Positions 1-6,619 of a DNA stretch of 6,967 nucleotides are shown here, in pieces. Under the pieces are notes generated by a model. That model did no database searches. It saw only the letters and a list, made by a program, of their open reading frames with translations, and was not told the DNA's origin. Made by a program: the position numbers and the translations under genes. The number at the start of each line of letters is the position of its first letter. The stretch's first letter is position 1. The DNA is from Rhodospirillales bacterium. GTDB taxonomy: Bacteria; Pseudomonadota; Alphaproteobacteria; Rhodospirillales_A; JACZKS01. The DNA is taken from positions 1-6,967 of the forward strand of contig JABGRG010000151.1 of the NCBI GenBank assembly GCA_018648445.1. The letters run 5' to 3'.

Positions 1-725
1 ATACGCGCCGCAACGCGGCCCCGCACACCGGTTCGAAAATGGGCGATCAGCAGACCGCCGATAACCACAAACGCGGCAACCGCCAGCACCGTCTTGTGGT
101 CGAAGACAAGAAGTGTTGCCGTGTCGGCATATTGCATGGCCATGCCGCTTATCATGCCAAGTGCCAGAACTGCCTCGCCAAAGGCCAGAAGCCTGACGAC
201 CAGGGATTCGCAATCGGCCACCGGCGGAAGCCTCCGCGAAAGCGCGCTCGGGCGTTTTAACTTTAAGGCGCGTTCCTGCACAAACGCGCCCAATGCCGCA
301 ATGGCAGCGACCGAAACCAATGCATAAGTCGCGACGGAAACCAGAATATGCAAATGGACCCAGGCCGTCGCCGCAACCGAGGTTACGGCCTCGCCGTCCG
401 GCGCCTGATGCCAGATCGTCGCCAAAATCCCAACCATAAACAGATACGGCCCCACCAGCGGCAACAATCGCCAAGCTTGGGACGTTACGACGCAAGTCAC
501 AATAAAAACGAACAGGCTGGCCGTCACCGTAACCCAAAGGGTGGTGGAGAAACCCGTTCGCCATTCCCCGCCGGTTTGCGCGACAACCCAGGCCAAGGGC
601 CCGGCCAGCGCCACCGCCAGAACCAGCCAGAAAGCGCCGTCGCGCCGACCCTCTCGGCGAAAGCCGACAACCATTGCCGGAACCAGCGCAATCAAAGCCG
701 AAAGATTGAACAAACTATCTTGCAT
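1..725 (-). CDS. CcsA/YpjD-HemX-like cytochrome c assembly family membrane protein, partial (C-terminus outside window)
   Basis: This is an open reading frame of 241 codons on the minus strand with no stop before base 1. It starts at an ATG (bases 723-725) preceded by a strong GGGGGAGG ribosome binding site. The product is very hydrophobic, with membrane segments at about residues 5-21, 31-49, 62-81, 87-104, 122-149, 175-197 and 211-229. The arrangement WVHLHILVSVATYAL (about 122-136), then a loop ending LPPVADCESLVVRLLAFGE, then FDHKTVLA (208-215), matches the CcsA/ResC-related family (YpjD, HemX), integral membrane proteins linked to heme handling or cytochrome c maturation. H124, H126 and H210 lie where family members carry conserved histidines. 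No WWD tryptophan-rich motif is visible, which favours the YpjD/HemX-like branch over true CcsA. Relatives are usually about 260-280 residues, so only a short tail is probably missing. It is divergent from ispDF. The family call is fairly secure; the exact role is not. Confidence 0.8.
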   Translation of the reverse strand, partial: MQDSLFNLSALIALVPAMVVGFRREGRRDGAFWLVLAVALAGPLAWVVAQTGGEWRTGFSTTLWVTVTASLFVFIVTCVVTSQAWRLLPLVGPYLFMVGILATIWHQAPDGEAVTSVAATAWVHLHILVSVATYALVSVAAIAALGAFVQERALKLKRPSALSRRLPPVADCESLVVRLLAFGEAVLALGMISGMAMQYADTATLLVFDHKTVLAVAAFVVIGGLLIAHFRTGVRGRVAAR

Positions 726-797
726 GAGCCTCCCCCACGGACCGCACGCATGATACGCGAGATACCGCTTACATGAAAATCGCCTCCCGAACGCCGA

Positions 798-826
798 TTG
801 GCAAGTCCCTTGGCACGGGTTAATGT
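798..826 (+). promoter_or_regulatory. Putative σ70 promoter of ispDF
   Basis: A -35-like TTGGCA (798-803) and a -10-like TAATGT (821-826) are separated by exactly 17 bases, in the 133-base gap between the divergent cytochrome-assembly gene and ispDF. Transcription would begin near 833 and give a leader of about 25 bases before the ATG at 859. This is a consensus match by eye only. No equally good promoter was found for the leftward gene. Confidence 0.5.
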
Positions 827-858
827 CGCTTCCCCAAAGATAAACGCAAGGAGTTGGA

Positions 859-2043
859 ATGCCCGGTTGCCTCGCCCTTGTCGTCGGGGCCGGACGTGGA
901 GCCCGTTTCGGCGGTGAATTGCCCAAGCAGTACCTCGGCTTGGCCGGGCGTGCCGTGCTGAGGCATTCGCTGGAAACCTTCCTGGCACATCCCGGCGTCG
1001 ATGCTGTGCGCGCGGTCATCAACATGGATGATCGCGATCTTTACGAAGAAGCGGTTGCCGGGCTGCCGCTATTGGAACCGACAGGTGGCGGCGGCGCGCG
1101 ACAGGATTCGGTGCGACTCGGGTTGGAAAGCCTTGAAGAATATTCAGCCGACCATGTTCTCATTCACGATGCGGCCCGCCCTTTCGTTGACGCGGCAACC
1201 ATATCGCGGGTCATCGCCGCCCTTGGCGACTATGGCGCGGCCATTCCCGCAATGCCGGTCAACGATACTTTGAAGCGAGGCAAGAGCGGCGTTATCACGC
1301 AAACGGTTGAGCGTACCGGGTTATGGCGGGCACAGACGCCGCAGGGTTTTCGCTATCCGGAAATTCTGGCCGCGCATCGCCGCTTCGCGGGACAGGAGTT
1401 GACCGACGACGCGGCGCTGGCGGAGGCCGCCGGAATGGAGGTCGCGCTCGTGCAAGGCAGTGAGGACAACGTGAAAGTGACGACACAAGACGATCTCGAT
1501 CGGGCCAAGGCCCATCTGACAGCCATCCGTGAATTTCGCAACGGGACCGGTTTCGACGTACACCGCTTCGCCGCGGGCGATCACGTCATGCTGTGCGGCG
1601 TCAAAATTCCCCACGAATTCGGGCTTAGCGGACACTCGGATGCCGACGTTGGTCTGCACGCCCTGACCGACGCCATTCTGGGAGCCATTGCCCAAGGCGA
1701 TATCGGAAGCCATTTCCCACCGTCCGACGACCGGTGGCGCGGTGCTGAATCGCATGTTTTTTTGCACCATGCGAACGAATTGGCAAAGGCCCGGGGGGCT
1801 GAGATTACTTCGCTGGACGTAACGTTGATTTGCGAGACGCCCAAAATAGGCCCCCATCGCGAGGCCATGCGGACCCGTATTGCGGAAATCCTTGAAATCG
1901 AAGTGGGGCGCGTCAGCGTAAAGGGGACGACGACCGAACGCCTTGGCTTCACCGGCCGCAGGGAGGGTATCGCGGCGCAGGCATCGGCAACCGCCGCCTT
2001 ACCCGCCGGTTTCAACAGTGGCTCGGAAAAATCCGAAACATAA
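859..2043 (+). CDS. ispDF: Bifunctional IspD/IspF: MEP cytidylyltransferase and MEcPP synthase
   Basis: The 394-residue cytosolic enzyme carries out two non-consecutive steps of the MEP isoprenoid pathway. The IspD half (about 1-225) couples CTP to methylerythritol 4-phosphate. It shows the nucleotide-binding loop AGRGARFGG (11-19), PKQYL (22-26, with K23), HDAARPF (103-109) and [11 protein letters not shown] (203-213, with K206). The IspF half (about 227-381) cyclises CDP-ME 2-phosphate to MEcPP. It shows metal ligands D233 and H235 in [17 protein letters not shown] (258-267, with H267 the third ligand), DIGSHFPP (281-288) and [13 protein letters not shown] (355-367). Length and domain order fit the fused enzyme known in many alphaproteobacteria. 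The ATG at 859 follows AAGGAG (848-853) with five bases between. Residue 10 is Gly where most IspD proteins have Ala (VVAAGRG), a mild change that probably does not affect activity. The gene ends 22 bases from the convergent cutA. Confidence 0.96.
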   Translation: MPGCLALVVGAGRGARFGGELPKQYLGLAGRAVLRHSLETFLAHPGVDAVRAVINMDDRDLYEEAVAGLPLLEPTGGGGARQDSVRLGLESLEEYSADHVLIHDAARPFVDAATISRVIAALGDYGAAIPAMPVNDTLKRGKSGVITQTVERTGLWRAQTPQGFRYPEILAAHRRFAGQELTDDAALAEAAGMEVALVQGSEDNVKVTTQDDLDRAKAHLTAIREFRNGTGFDVHRFAAGDHVMLCGVKIPHEFGLSGHSDADVGLHALTDAILGAIAQGDIGSHFPPSDDRWRGAESHVFLHHANELAKARGAEITSLDVTLICETPKIGPHREAMRTRIAEILEIEVGRVSVKGTTTERLGFTGRREGIAAQASATAALPAGFNSGSEKSET

Positions 2044-2065
2044 TTTATTATTGTTTTTCTGTTTA

Positions 2066-2380
2066 TTACGATGTTTCTTTAACAATCCAGGTAAGAAACT
2101 CGGCGTTGCCCCCCGCAATGGGAAGTGCAACCACGCATGGACAGTCGTAACTGTGCAGGCTTTTGATTTCCGCGGTAACGTCATCGACCAGATCGGCGCG
2201 CGTCTTCAAGATCAAGGCGACCTCGCCATCCTCCTGCAATTCGCCTTCCCAACGGTAAACCGATGTTGTTTCGCCAAGAATGTTGGCGCACGCCGCCAAA
2301 CGCTTTTCGACCAGCGCACGCCCGATGCGCAACGCCTCCTCCCTGGACCCGGCGGTTACATAAAGAAGCATTGTCTGCAT
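2066..2380 (-). CDS. cutA: CutA divalent-cation tolerance protein
   Basis: This is a 104-residue protein of the CutA family, small trimeric proteins with a ferredoxin-like fold, associated with copper and divalent-metal tolerance though their precise role remains unsettled. The family pattern is clear: MLLYVTAGSREEALRIGRAL at the N-terminus, KRLAACANIL (26-35), YRWEGELQEDGEVALILKT (42-60) and HSYDCPCVVALPI (76-88). C31, H76, C80 and C82 are possible metal-contacting residues. The frame stays open upstream to an ATG at 2428, but the ATG at 2378-2380 is preferred: it follows AAGGAG with a suitable spacer and gives the usual family length, and the 16 extra residues look unlike CutA. It converges on ispDF and is divergent from the 82-residue gene. 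No operon partner is visible. Confidence 0.93.
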   Translation of the reverse strand: MQTMLLYVTAGSREEALRIGRALVEKRLAACANILGETTSVYRWEGELQEDGEVALILKTRADLVDDVTAEIKSLHSYDCPCVVALPIAGGNAEFLTWIVKETS

Positions 2381-2412
2381 GGTATTCTCCTTCACGCCTG
2401 TCATCGTGCGCC

Positions 2413-2442
2413 TTGACCCCGATGGCACAACAAAACTAACTT
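2413..2442 (+). promoter_or_regulatory. Possible promoter of the 82-residue gene
   Basis: TTGACC (2413-2418, five of six matches to the -35 consensus) is followed after 18 bases by TAACTT (2437-2442), a moderate -10 match, about 28 bases before the ATG at 2471. It lies in the short gap divergent from cutA. It is an eye-level match only. Confidence 0.3.
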
Positions 2443-2470
2443 AAACGGCTCGAAGAAGGAAACAGGCACG

Positions 2471-2719
2471 ATGGCGCGTGCGAAGACAGTAAAACCGACA
2501 GGTTCTCAACGCACTTGGCTGCAGCGGGGAATGCAGGAGCCCGGCGGGAAACTTCCGTTATTCGATATGGCTGGGCAACGGGTAAGCGAGCGCACCGTGC
2601 GCAGTTGCATCAGTAAGGGCTGGGCGGAACCCTGGTTCGCCAACCCGCTCAAGCCCGATTGGATCGTCTGCAAATTAACGCAGGCCGGACGCGCGCTTTT
2701 CGCCGAAAATCACGGTTAG
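2471..2719 (+). CDS. Small conserved-looking protein of unknown function (82 residues)
   Basis: I do not recognise a named family. The basic 82-residue product begins with a Lys/Arg-rich, probably flexible segment (MARAKTVKPTGSQRTWLQRG). It continues with a compact region: GGKLPLFDMAGQRVSERTVRSCISKGWAEPWF (about 25-56), then KPDWIVCKLTQAGRALFAE (61-79). The order of a TVRSCISKGW helix, a tryptophan-rich turn and a final 'KLTQAGRALF' strand-helix resembles the end of small winged-helix domains, where 'LT..GR..L' is common. A nucleic-acid-binding role is therefore possible, but this is inference. The ATG follows AAGAAGGA (2453-2460) with a ten-base spacer. Codon use looks like that of its neighbours and a plausible promoter lies upstream, so it is probably a real gene. 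It ends nine bases from the convergent 117-residue gene. Confidence 0.72.
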   Translation: MARAKTVKPTGSQRTWLQRGMQEPGGKLPLFDMAGQRVSERTVRSCISKGWAEPWFANPLKPDWIVCKLTQAGRALFAENHG

Positions 2720-2728
2720 GCCAGAAAT

Positions 2729-3082
2729 TTAGTTGGTATCGATCCCGGCGATATCCACGTAGCCCTTTTCGACGGCTTCGCGAAGCGCCTCGAAGGCATT
2801 TTTCGCCTCTTCGAACATTTCGCGGCTCTCCCTCAATTCCTTGATCATCTCCCGATCCGGCGGATTTCCGTGTTCATCAACACCCAGTTTAAAAGCGGCT
2901 TGAAGGTAACGGGCGCGAAGACGCCCCACGGCCACGGCAAACCCAAGGATCGTATCCTTATCCATATTGTCGATACGCTTGTGAATGATTTGTCGATTGG
3001 CAGCCCTGATACCCTGCTCGATTTTGCCGAAAAACCGTTTGTGCTGCATAAAATTCTGGTAGTCGTCTTGCTGATCGGTCAT
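2729..3082 (-). CDS. Charged, mainly helical protein of unknown function (117 residues)
   Basis: I do not recognise this family. The product is hydrophilic and rich in Glu, Lys, Arg and Ala. It starts with a Gln/Asp-rich stretch (MTDQQDDYQNFMQHKRFFGKIEQGI). A predicted helix follows through 'DKDTILGFAVAVGRLRARYLQAAFKLG' (41-67), then a turn with HGNPPDRE (71-78), then a strongly charged helix about 79-107 (KELRESREMFEEAKNAFEALREAVEKG) that could form a coiled coil. There is no signal peptide or membrane segment, so it is probably cytosolic. The ATG at 3080-3082 follows AGAGGTGA with a short spacer, and a TATAAA -10-like site lies 35-40 bases upstream. It is transcribed toward the 82-residue gene and away from hemY. 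Confidence 0.75.
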   Translation of the reverse strand: MTDQQDDYQNFMQHKRFFGKIEQGIRAANRQIIHKRIDNMDKDTILGFAVAVGRLRARYLQAAFKLGVDEHGNPPDREMIKELRESREMFEEAKNAFEALREAVEKGYVDIAGIDTN

Positions 3083-3116
3083 GACTCACCTCTTGAACCC
3101 ACGTGCGCAGCGCGAT

Positions 3117-3144
3117 TTTATAAATTGCCGTTTCTGTCCGTCGA
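3117..3144 (-). promoter_or_regulatory. Possible promoter of the 117-residue gene
   Basis: Read on the minus strand, TATAAA (3122 down to 3117) is a good -10 and TCGACG (3144 down to 3139) a partial -35, separated by 16 bases. The predicted leader is about 25 bases. The site lies in the 218-base gap shared with the divergent hemY, where I saw no equally good plus-strand promoter. Confidence 0.3.
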
Positions 3145-3300
3145 GCGGGCAGATAAGCTATTATTGGTCAAAGATGATTCGAAACCGTTAACGCCGAAAG
3201 AAAACTTTTTTGTCTCGAAAAGAAGCGAAATGCTTGGATTTCCGGCCCTCTCGCACACCTCGGGCAAGATCAAAACGGTCATGGCCGTTAACCATATGGG

Positions 3301-4680
3301 GTGTCGCCCGTGACCAGTACTGAAGGCCGGCGCGTCATCATCGTCGGGGGCGGAATTTCCGGCCTGTCTGCCGCCTGGTTCCTGCACGACCGAGGGTATG
3401 ATGTTCGGGTTATCGAAGCGTCTGAACGCGTGGGCGGCGTCATATCGACCAGCCTGCGCAACGACTTCATGGTCGAGCGCGGTCCCAACACGACGTTGCA
3501 AAAGCCGGGAAGGCCGGAAGATGCCCTTGGCCGCCTGATGGACGGAACCGGCCTTGCCAGGCGGGTAATCGAAGCCGCACCAGCGGGACAAAAGCGTTTC
3601 ATCCTTCGTGACGGACGGGTGTTGGCGTTGCCGGGATCGCCTTCCGCATTTGTCACCAGCCCGGCCTTCACTTGGCCGGCCAAATTGCGGCTGCTGAAAG
3701 AGCCCTTTATCAGCCGGGTGGCGCACGAAGAAAGCATTGCCCAGTTCGTGGAAAGGCGATTGGGTCGGGAATTCCTCGACTACGCGGTAGATCCCTTTAT
3801 CTCGGGCGTCTACGCGGGCGACACACGGGCCTTGTCCGTTCGCGCGGCGGTGCCGCGTATTTTTGAATTGGAGCAACAATACGGGTCCTTGATCCGTGGC
3901 GCTGTGGCTCTTGGGAAAGCGGCCAAGAGCGCGGGAATGCCAGCGGGACGGCAGATATCTTATGACCGCGGAATGTCCGGTTTGCCCCAAGGAATAGCCG
4001 AAAAACTACCGCACGGATCGGTATCCACCGGACTTCGCGCACAATCCCTCGAACACATCGACGGGATTTGGAACGTCCACCTCGACGGAGACGGCGGCGA
4101 GACAGTCGAAACGGGAGATGCGTTGATACTGGCCCTGCCCGCAGACGAGACGGCGCGCCTGATCAAACCGTTGAGTGCCGAGGCCGCACAAATTGTCGGC
4201 GAAATTCCCTATGTTTCCATTTCCTCTATCGGTCTGGGCTACGCCCGCGACCAAGTTGGGCATTCGCTTGACGGTTTTGGCTTTCTCGCGCCCAGACTGG
4301 AGGGAATGCGAACCCTGGGCGTTCTGTTTTCCAGCACGCTTTTTGACGGGCGGGCTCCCCAGGGCCATGTGCTGTTGACCGCTTTCATCGGCGGCGCCCA
4401 TGACGCGCCGGCAGCCGATCTGCCGACGGATATGATCTTCGAACTGGTCGAGGCGGATTTGGCCGTGGCGCTGAATATCAAAGGCCCTCCGGCCTACCGG
4501 CGCATCAGCCGCTACGCGCGCGCCATCCCGCAATATTCGTTGGGTCATCTGGATCGAATGGACGAGGTGGACCGGCGATTGGAGCCCTTTGCAGGGCTTT
4601 ACCTTCGCGGCAATTGGCGTGATGGAATTTCGGTCGCCGACTGCGTTCGCGCCGGTGAAAAGTTGGCCAATCGGATTTGA
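3301..4680 (+). CDS. hemY: Oxygen-dependent protoporphyrinogen oxidase (HemY/HemG type, FAD flavoprotein)
   Basis: This 459-residue FAD enzyme oxidises protoporphyrinogen IX to protoporphyrin IX, the penultimate step of heme synthesis; some bacterial relatives instead oxidise coproporphyrinogen. The N-terminal Rossmann motif is VIIVGGGISGLSAAWFL (12-28), with acidic E39 ending the second strand (VRVIEA). Family landmarks follow: FVERRLGREFLDYAVDPFISGVYAGD (149-174), ISYDRGMSGLPQGIAEKL (219-236), a central 'GRAPQGHVLLTAFIGGAHD' block (350-368), AIPQYSLGH (408-416) and the FAD-contacting C-terminus GLYLRGNWRDGISVADCVRAG (432-452). Some databases label this same type hemG. The start is uncertain: GTG 3301 and GTG 3310 are both in frame, neither has a clear ribosome site, and GGGG at 3298-3301 is better spaced for 3310. 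An ATG at 3295 is out of frame and stops after five codons. The stop is ten bases from the convergent neighbour. Confidence 0.93.
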   Translation: MSPVTSTEGRRVIIVGGGISGLSAAWFLHDRGYDVRVIEASERVGGVISTSLRNDFMVERGPNTTLQKPGRPEDALGRLMDGTGLARRVIEAAPAGQKRFILRDGRVLALPGSPSAFVTSPAFTWPAKLRLLKEPFISRVAHEESIAQFVERRLGREFLDYAVDPFISGVYAGDTRALSVRAAVPRIFELEQQYGSLIRGAVALGKAAKSAGMPAGRQISYDRGMSGLPQGIAEKLPHGSVSTGLRAQSLEHIDGIWNVHLDGDGGETVETGDALILALPADETARLIKPLSAEAAQIVGEIPYVSISSIGLGYARDQVGHSLDGFGFLAPRLEGMRTLGVLFSSTLFDGRAPQGHVLLTAFIGGAHDAPAADLPTDMIFELVEADLAVALNIKGPPAYRRISRYARAIPQYSLGHLDRMDEVDRRLEPFAGLYLRGNWRDGISVADCVRAGEKLANRI

Positions 4681-4690
4681 GGTTTGGCGA

Positions 4691-5755
4691 CTAAGCGCCG
4701 CCGGACCACACCCGTGTCGAATCCTGGTCCGCGTCAGGAGCCTTCGGCCCACGAACCCGCGGCCCTATGGATCGCACGCGCGGTTTCTGGAATTTCTCAA
4801 GCCCCTGCTGCATATCGTTGACGATAAACTCCGCCCGCTTCATCGGTCCGCCGAACTGAGGATCCGGGAACGTTTCCTTCCACGCATCCATTTTCAATGA
4901 CATAGCGCACAAAGAGCCGCCGAGCATCGTCTGGCTGTTCTCAACCAGGTCCCTGAATTTGCGGAATTTCGCACCATTGATATCGACCCACATGTTTTTC
5001 GACCCGAATTCGAAAACCTTGATTTTCTGGCGCATGGACATCGCCATATCCGAAAACACGCTCTCAACCCGAGAGCACGCGTCGACCACATTGCGGTCCT
5101 GTTGCAAAAGGCGATTGGACTTGATTTCTTCCACGGAACTCCGGAAATCCCTCATGACCGGGCCGATGCCGCCATATGCCTGCCGATAGTAGGATATGGA
5201 TAGAAATATATCGCCGTAATCCTCCAGGAACTTGGGGACCAATTCCAGGGGAATTTCCAGGCTGCCAGCCAGGGCCACAAGTTTCTTCCGGGCTTGTTTG
5301 ATGTCGGGCTGGCTGAACATCGAGATGATATCGGCACCCTCTTCGGCTGCCCGTTCGTCACCATAAATATAGCCGACAAGCGGCCTGGTGAACGATCGCA
5401 TATGCTGGGTCAATTCACGCTGTTTGCCGTCCGAAAGGCGCAACTCGCCCTCGTCCACATTGATGCCCTGTTTGCGCAAAAGGATGCGAAGGCTGTAGAC
5501 ATCGTAAGATCTCAGCCGCGACAATTTGTCCAATTTTGCCATATCGGTCTGTGGGATGCTTTCATAGGCAGCCCGCATGGCCTCGACCCTGATCTGTCCG
5601 CTGCCTGTATCCTTTCCGTCGAAGAGCTCAACCACGCTATCGAGGTGGACGTTCTTTATCATCCGCATCTTCTCGAAAAGCTGGGATTCCAGCGGAATGA
5701 TGCTCAACGGGAGCACGTGCAACGAATCACGGTCTCTGTCCATGATAAGCGCCAT
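4691..5755 (-). CDS. Unrecognised soluble protein, 354 residues
   Basis: I cannot assign a family. There is no signal peptide, membrane segment or obvious catalytic motif. The sequence is charged and mostly helical: 'HVLPLSIIPLESQLFEKMRMIKNVHLDSVVELFDG' (13-47), a segment with 'LDKLSRLRSYDVYSLRILLRKQGINV' (75-100), a long middle region (about 110-245), 'VFEFGSKNMWVDINGAKFRKFRDLVENSQ' (248-275), and a basic, proline-rich, probably disordered tail from about 325. The reading frame stays open upstream to a TTG at 5806, but ATG 5753-5755 is preferred. It has GGAG seven bases upstream, and a promoter-like CATAAT box (5811 down to 5806) overlaps the TTG, so a transcript from it would begin after that codon. 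Codon use is like the neighbours. It converges on hemY with a ten-base gap and is divergent from dtd. The coding call is secure; the function is unknown. Confidence 0.85.
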   Translation of the reverse strand: MALIMDRDRDSLHVLPLSIIPLESQLFEKMRMIKNVHLDSVVELFDGKDTGSGQIRVEAMRAAYESIPQTDMAKLDKLSRLRSYDVYSLRILLRKQGINVDEGELRLSDGKQRELTQHMRSFTRPLVGYIYGDERAAEEGADIISMFSQPDIKQARKKLVALAGSLEIPLELVPKFLEDYGDIFLSISYYRQAYGGIGPVMRDFRSSVEEIKSNRLLQQDRNVVDACSRVESVFSDMAMSMRQKIKVFEFGSKNMWVDINGAKFRKFRDLVENSQTMLGGSLCAMSLKMDAWKETFPDPQFGGPMKRAEFIVNDMQQGLEKFQKPRVRSIGPRVRGPKAPDADQDSTRVWSGGA

Positions 5756-6099
5756 GCGCTTGCTCCGATTTTGCCGCCGGTTAATCTGAAATCTCCAGAT
5801 AGTCAATTATGTCAATTTCCCCTAATATTCAATAGCTTACAGGGCAAAAAAAATCTTGGTCCGAATCGAAAAACGACCTCAACTTTCTACTTTGCGGCGA
5901 AAAACAGAACGAAACTATCCGGCAACCACTTGATTCGGCGCGCCTTTTCGACCGGCGAGATATATTTGCCTCGTTTTACCGGATTATTTTCGAGAAAAAA
6001 CGGCGGAAAAAAAACGAACGAAAATTACACGTCCCGCCGGTCGGTTTCGCCTGTTAGACTAGCGTTTAGCTGACAACATCGACAAATCGGAAGATTTGG
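5756..6099. other. Gene-free 344-base gap with many A-tracts
   Basis: No credible gene was found on either strand between the divergent 354-residue gene and dtd. The stretch is clearly more A+T-rich than its surroundings and its plus strand carries repeated A-runs (around 5846, 5869, 5900, 5994 and 6007). Two related A-rich segments, 5895-5913 and 6001-6023, share the pattern CGGCG, then an A-run, then a GAACGAAA-like end. The left part contains the likely promoter of the 354-residue gene. The right part must hold the dtd promoter, for which I found no convincing match; TAGACT (6055-6060) is a candidate -10 without a good -35. I saw no tRNA, terminator hairpin or riboswitch-like fold. Confidence 0.6.
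5806..5832 (-). promoter_or_regulatory. Possible promoter of the 354-residue gene
   Basis: On the minus strand TTGAAT (5832 down to 5827) and CATAAT (5811 down to 5806, five of six matches to the -10 consensus) are 15 bases apart, somewhat short of the ideal 17. Two further -35-like hexamers, TTGACA (5815-5810) and TTGACT (5806-5801), overlap it with nine-base periodicity, but neither has a good -10 at the right distance. Transcription would start near 5800 and give a leader of about 45 bases. Confidence 0.35.
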
Positions 6100-6543
6100 A
6101 TGAAGGCGGTTCTTCAGCGCGTAAAAAGGGCCTGTGTGACGGTCGACGGGAAACCGATGGGGAAAATCGACCGTGGACTTGTCGTCCTTCTTTGCGTCGA
6201 ACAGGGCGACAATGCCGAAACCGCGGCATTTTTCGCAGGAAAAACGGCACGTATGCGAATTTTCTCGGACGACGACGGAAAGTTCAATTTATCGCTTCTT
6301 GATGTCGGCGGAAAAGCCCTGGTCGTCAGCCAATTCACACTTGCCGGCAACTGGCGAAAGGGAAACCGCCCCAGCTTCAGCAGCGCCGCCCAGCCGAACA
6401 TCGCCAACCCCTTATACGGCGAATACTGCAAAACCCTGGAAAACCTGGGTGTGCCAGTTGAGACCGGCGTATTCGCTGCGCATATGGATGTTGACCTCGT
6501 CAACGATGGGCCCGTGACCATCTGGATGGATTCGGACCGGTGA
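6100..6543 (+). CDS. dtd: D-aminoacyl-tRNA deacylase
   Basis: The 147-residue cytosolic enzyme hydrolyses D-amino acids (and glycine mischarged on tRNA-Ala) from tRNA, a proofreading step that protects translation. Both family signatures are intact: SQFTLAG (77-83, with the conserved T80) and NDGPVT (135-140), which holds the Gly-cisPro pair that excludes L-aminoacyl substrates. MKAVLQRVKRACVTVDG at the N-terminus and KFNLSLLDVGGKALVVSQF are also typical, and the length is normal. The block after SQFTL reads GNWRKGNRPSF, where many homologues have ADTRKGxRPSF; this looks like an ordinary variant. The ATG follows GGAAGA (6089-6094) with five bases between. The hemerythrin gene follows 76 bases downstream on the same strand. 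Its promoter was not clearly identified. Confidence 0.95.
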   Translation: MKAVLQRVKRACVTVDGKPMGKIDRGLVVLLCVEQGDNAETAAFFAGKTARMRIFSDDDGKFNLSLLDVGGKALVVSQFTLAGNWRKGNRPSFSSAAQPNIANPLYGEYCKTLENLGVPVETGVFAAHMDVDLVNDGPVTIWMDSDR

Positions 6544-6619
6544 ATGGTGCGAAATACAGAGGTCGTATGATATCCTTATTGCTCGTCGACGGGATTTTAG
6601 CCGCGCAAATGAGACGCCC

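Noticed and set aside
348..776. 142-codon plus-strand frame antisense to the membrane protein gene
   Set aside because: The product is Arg/Gln/Pro/Asn-rich and lacks features. The opposite strand encodes a convincing membrane protein.
2023..2058. Possible terminator: TCGGA-AAAA-TCCGA stem with a T-rich tail at the end of ispDF
   Set aside because: The stem has only five pairs, lies partly in the coding end, and the T's are interrupted. Too weak to call.
3185..3292. CCGTTAAC occurring twice exactly 100 bases apart upstream of hemY
   Set aside because: Eight-base match only, with no flanking similarity; chance is a sufficient explanation.
3118..3990. 290-codon open frame on the minus strand opposite hemY
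   Set aside because: Its product is low-complexity and Arg/Pro/Ser-rich with no family features, and it lies opposite a clear hemY gene. A shadow of high-G+C coding DNA.
4686..4699. GGCG…CGCC hairpin between hemY and its convergent neighbour
   Set aside because: Four-pair stem, no T-tract on either strand, and it overlaps the end of the minus-strand gene.
5294..6073. 259-codon plus-strand open frame across the end of the 354-residue gene and the A-rich gap
   Set aside because: The first two thirds are antisense to a better-supported gene, there is no ribosome site, and the rest reads A-rich low-complexity sequence.
6545..6571. Tiny ATG frame just after dtd
   Set aside because: Eight codons with no ribosome site; nothing supports translation.
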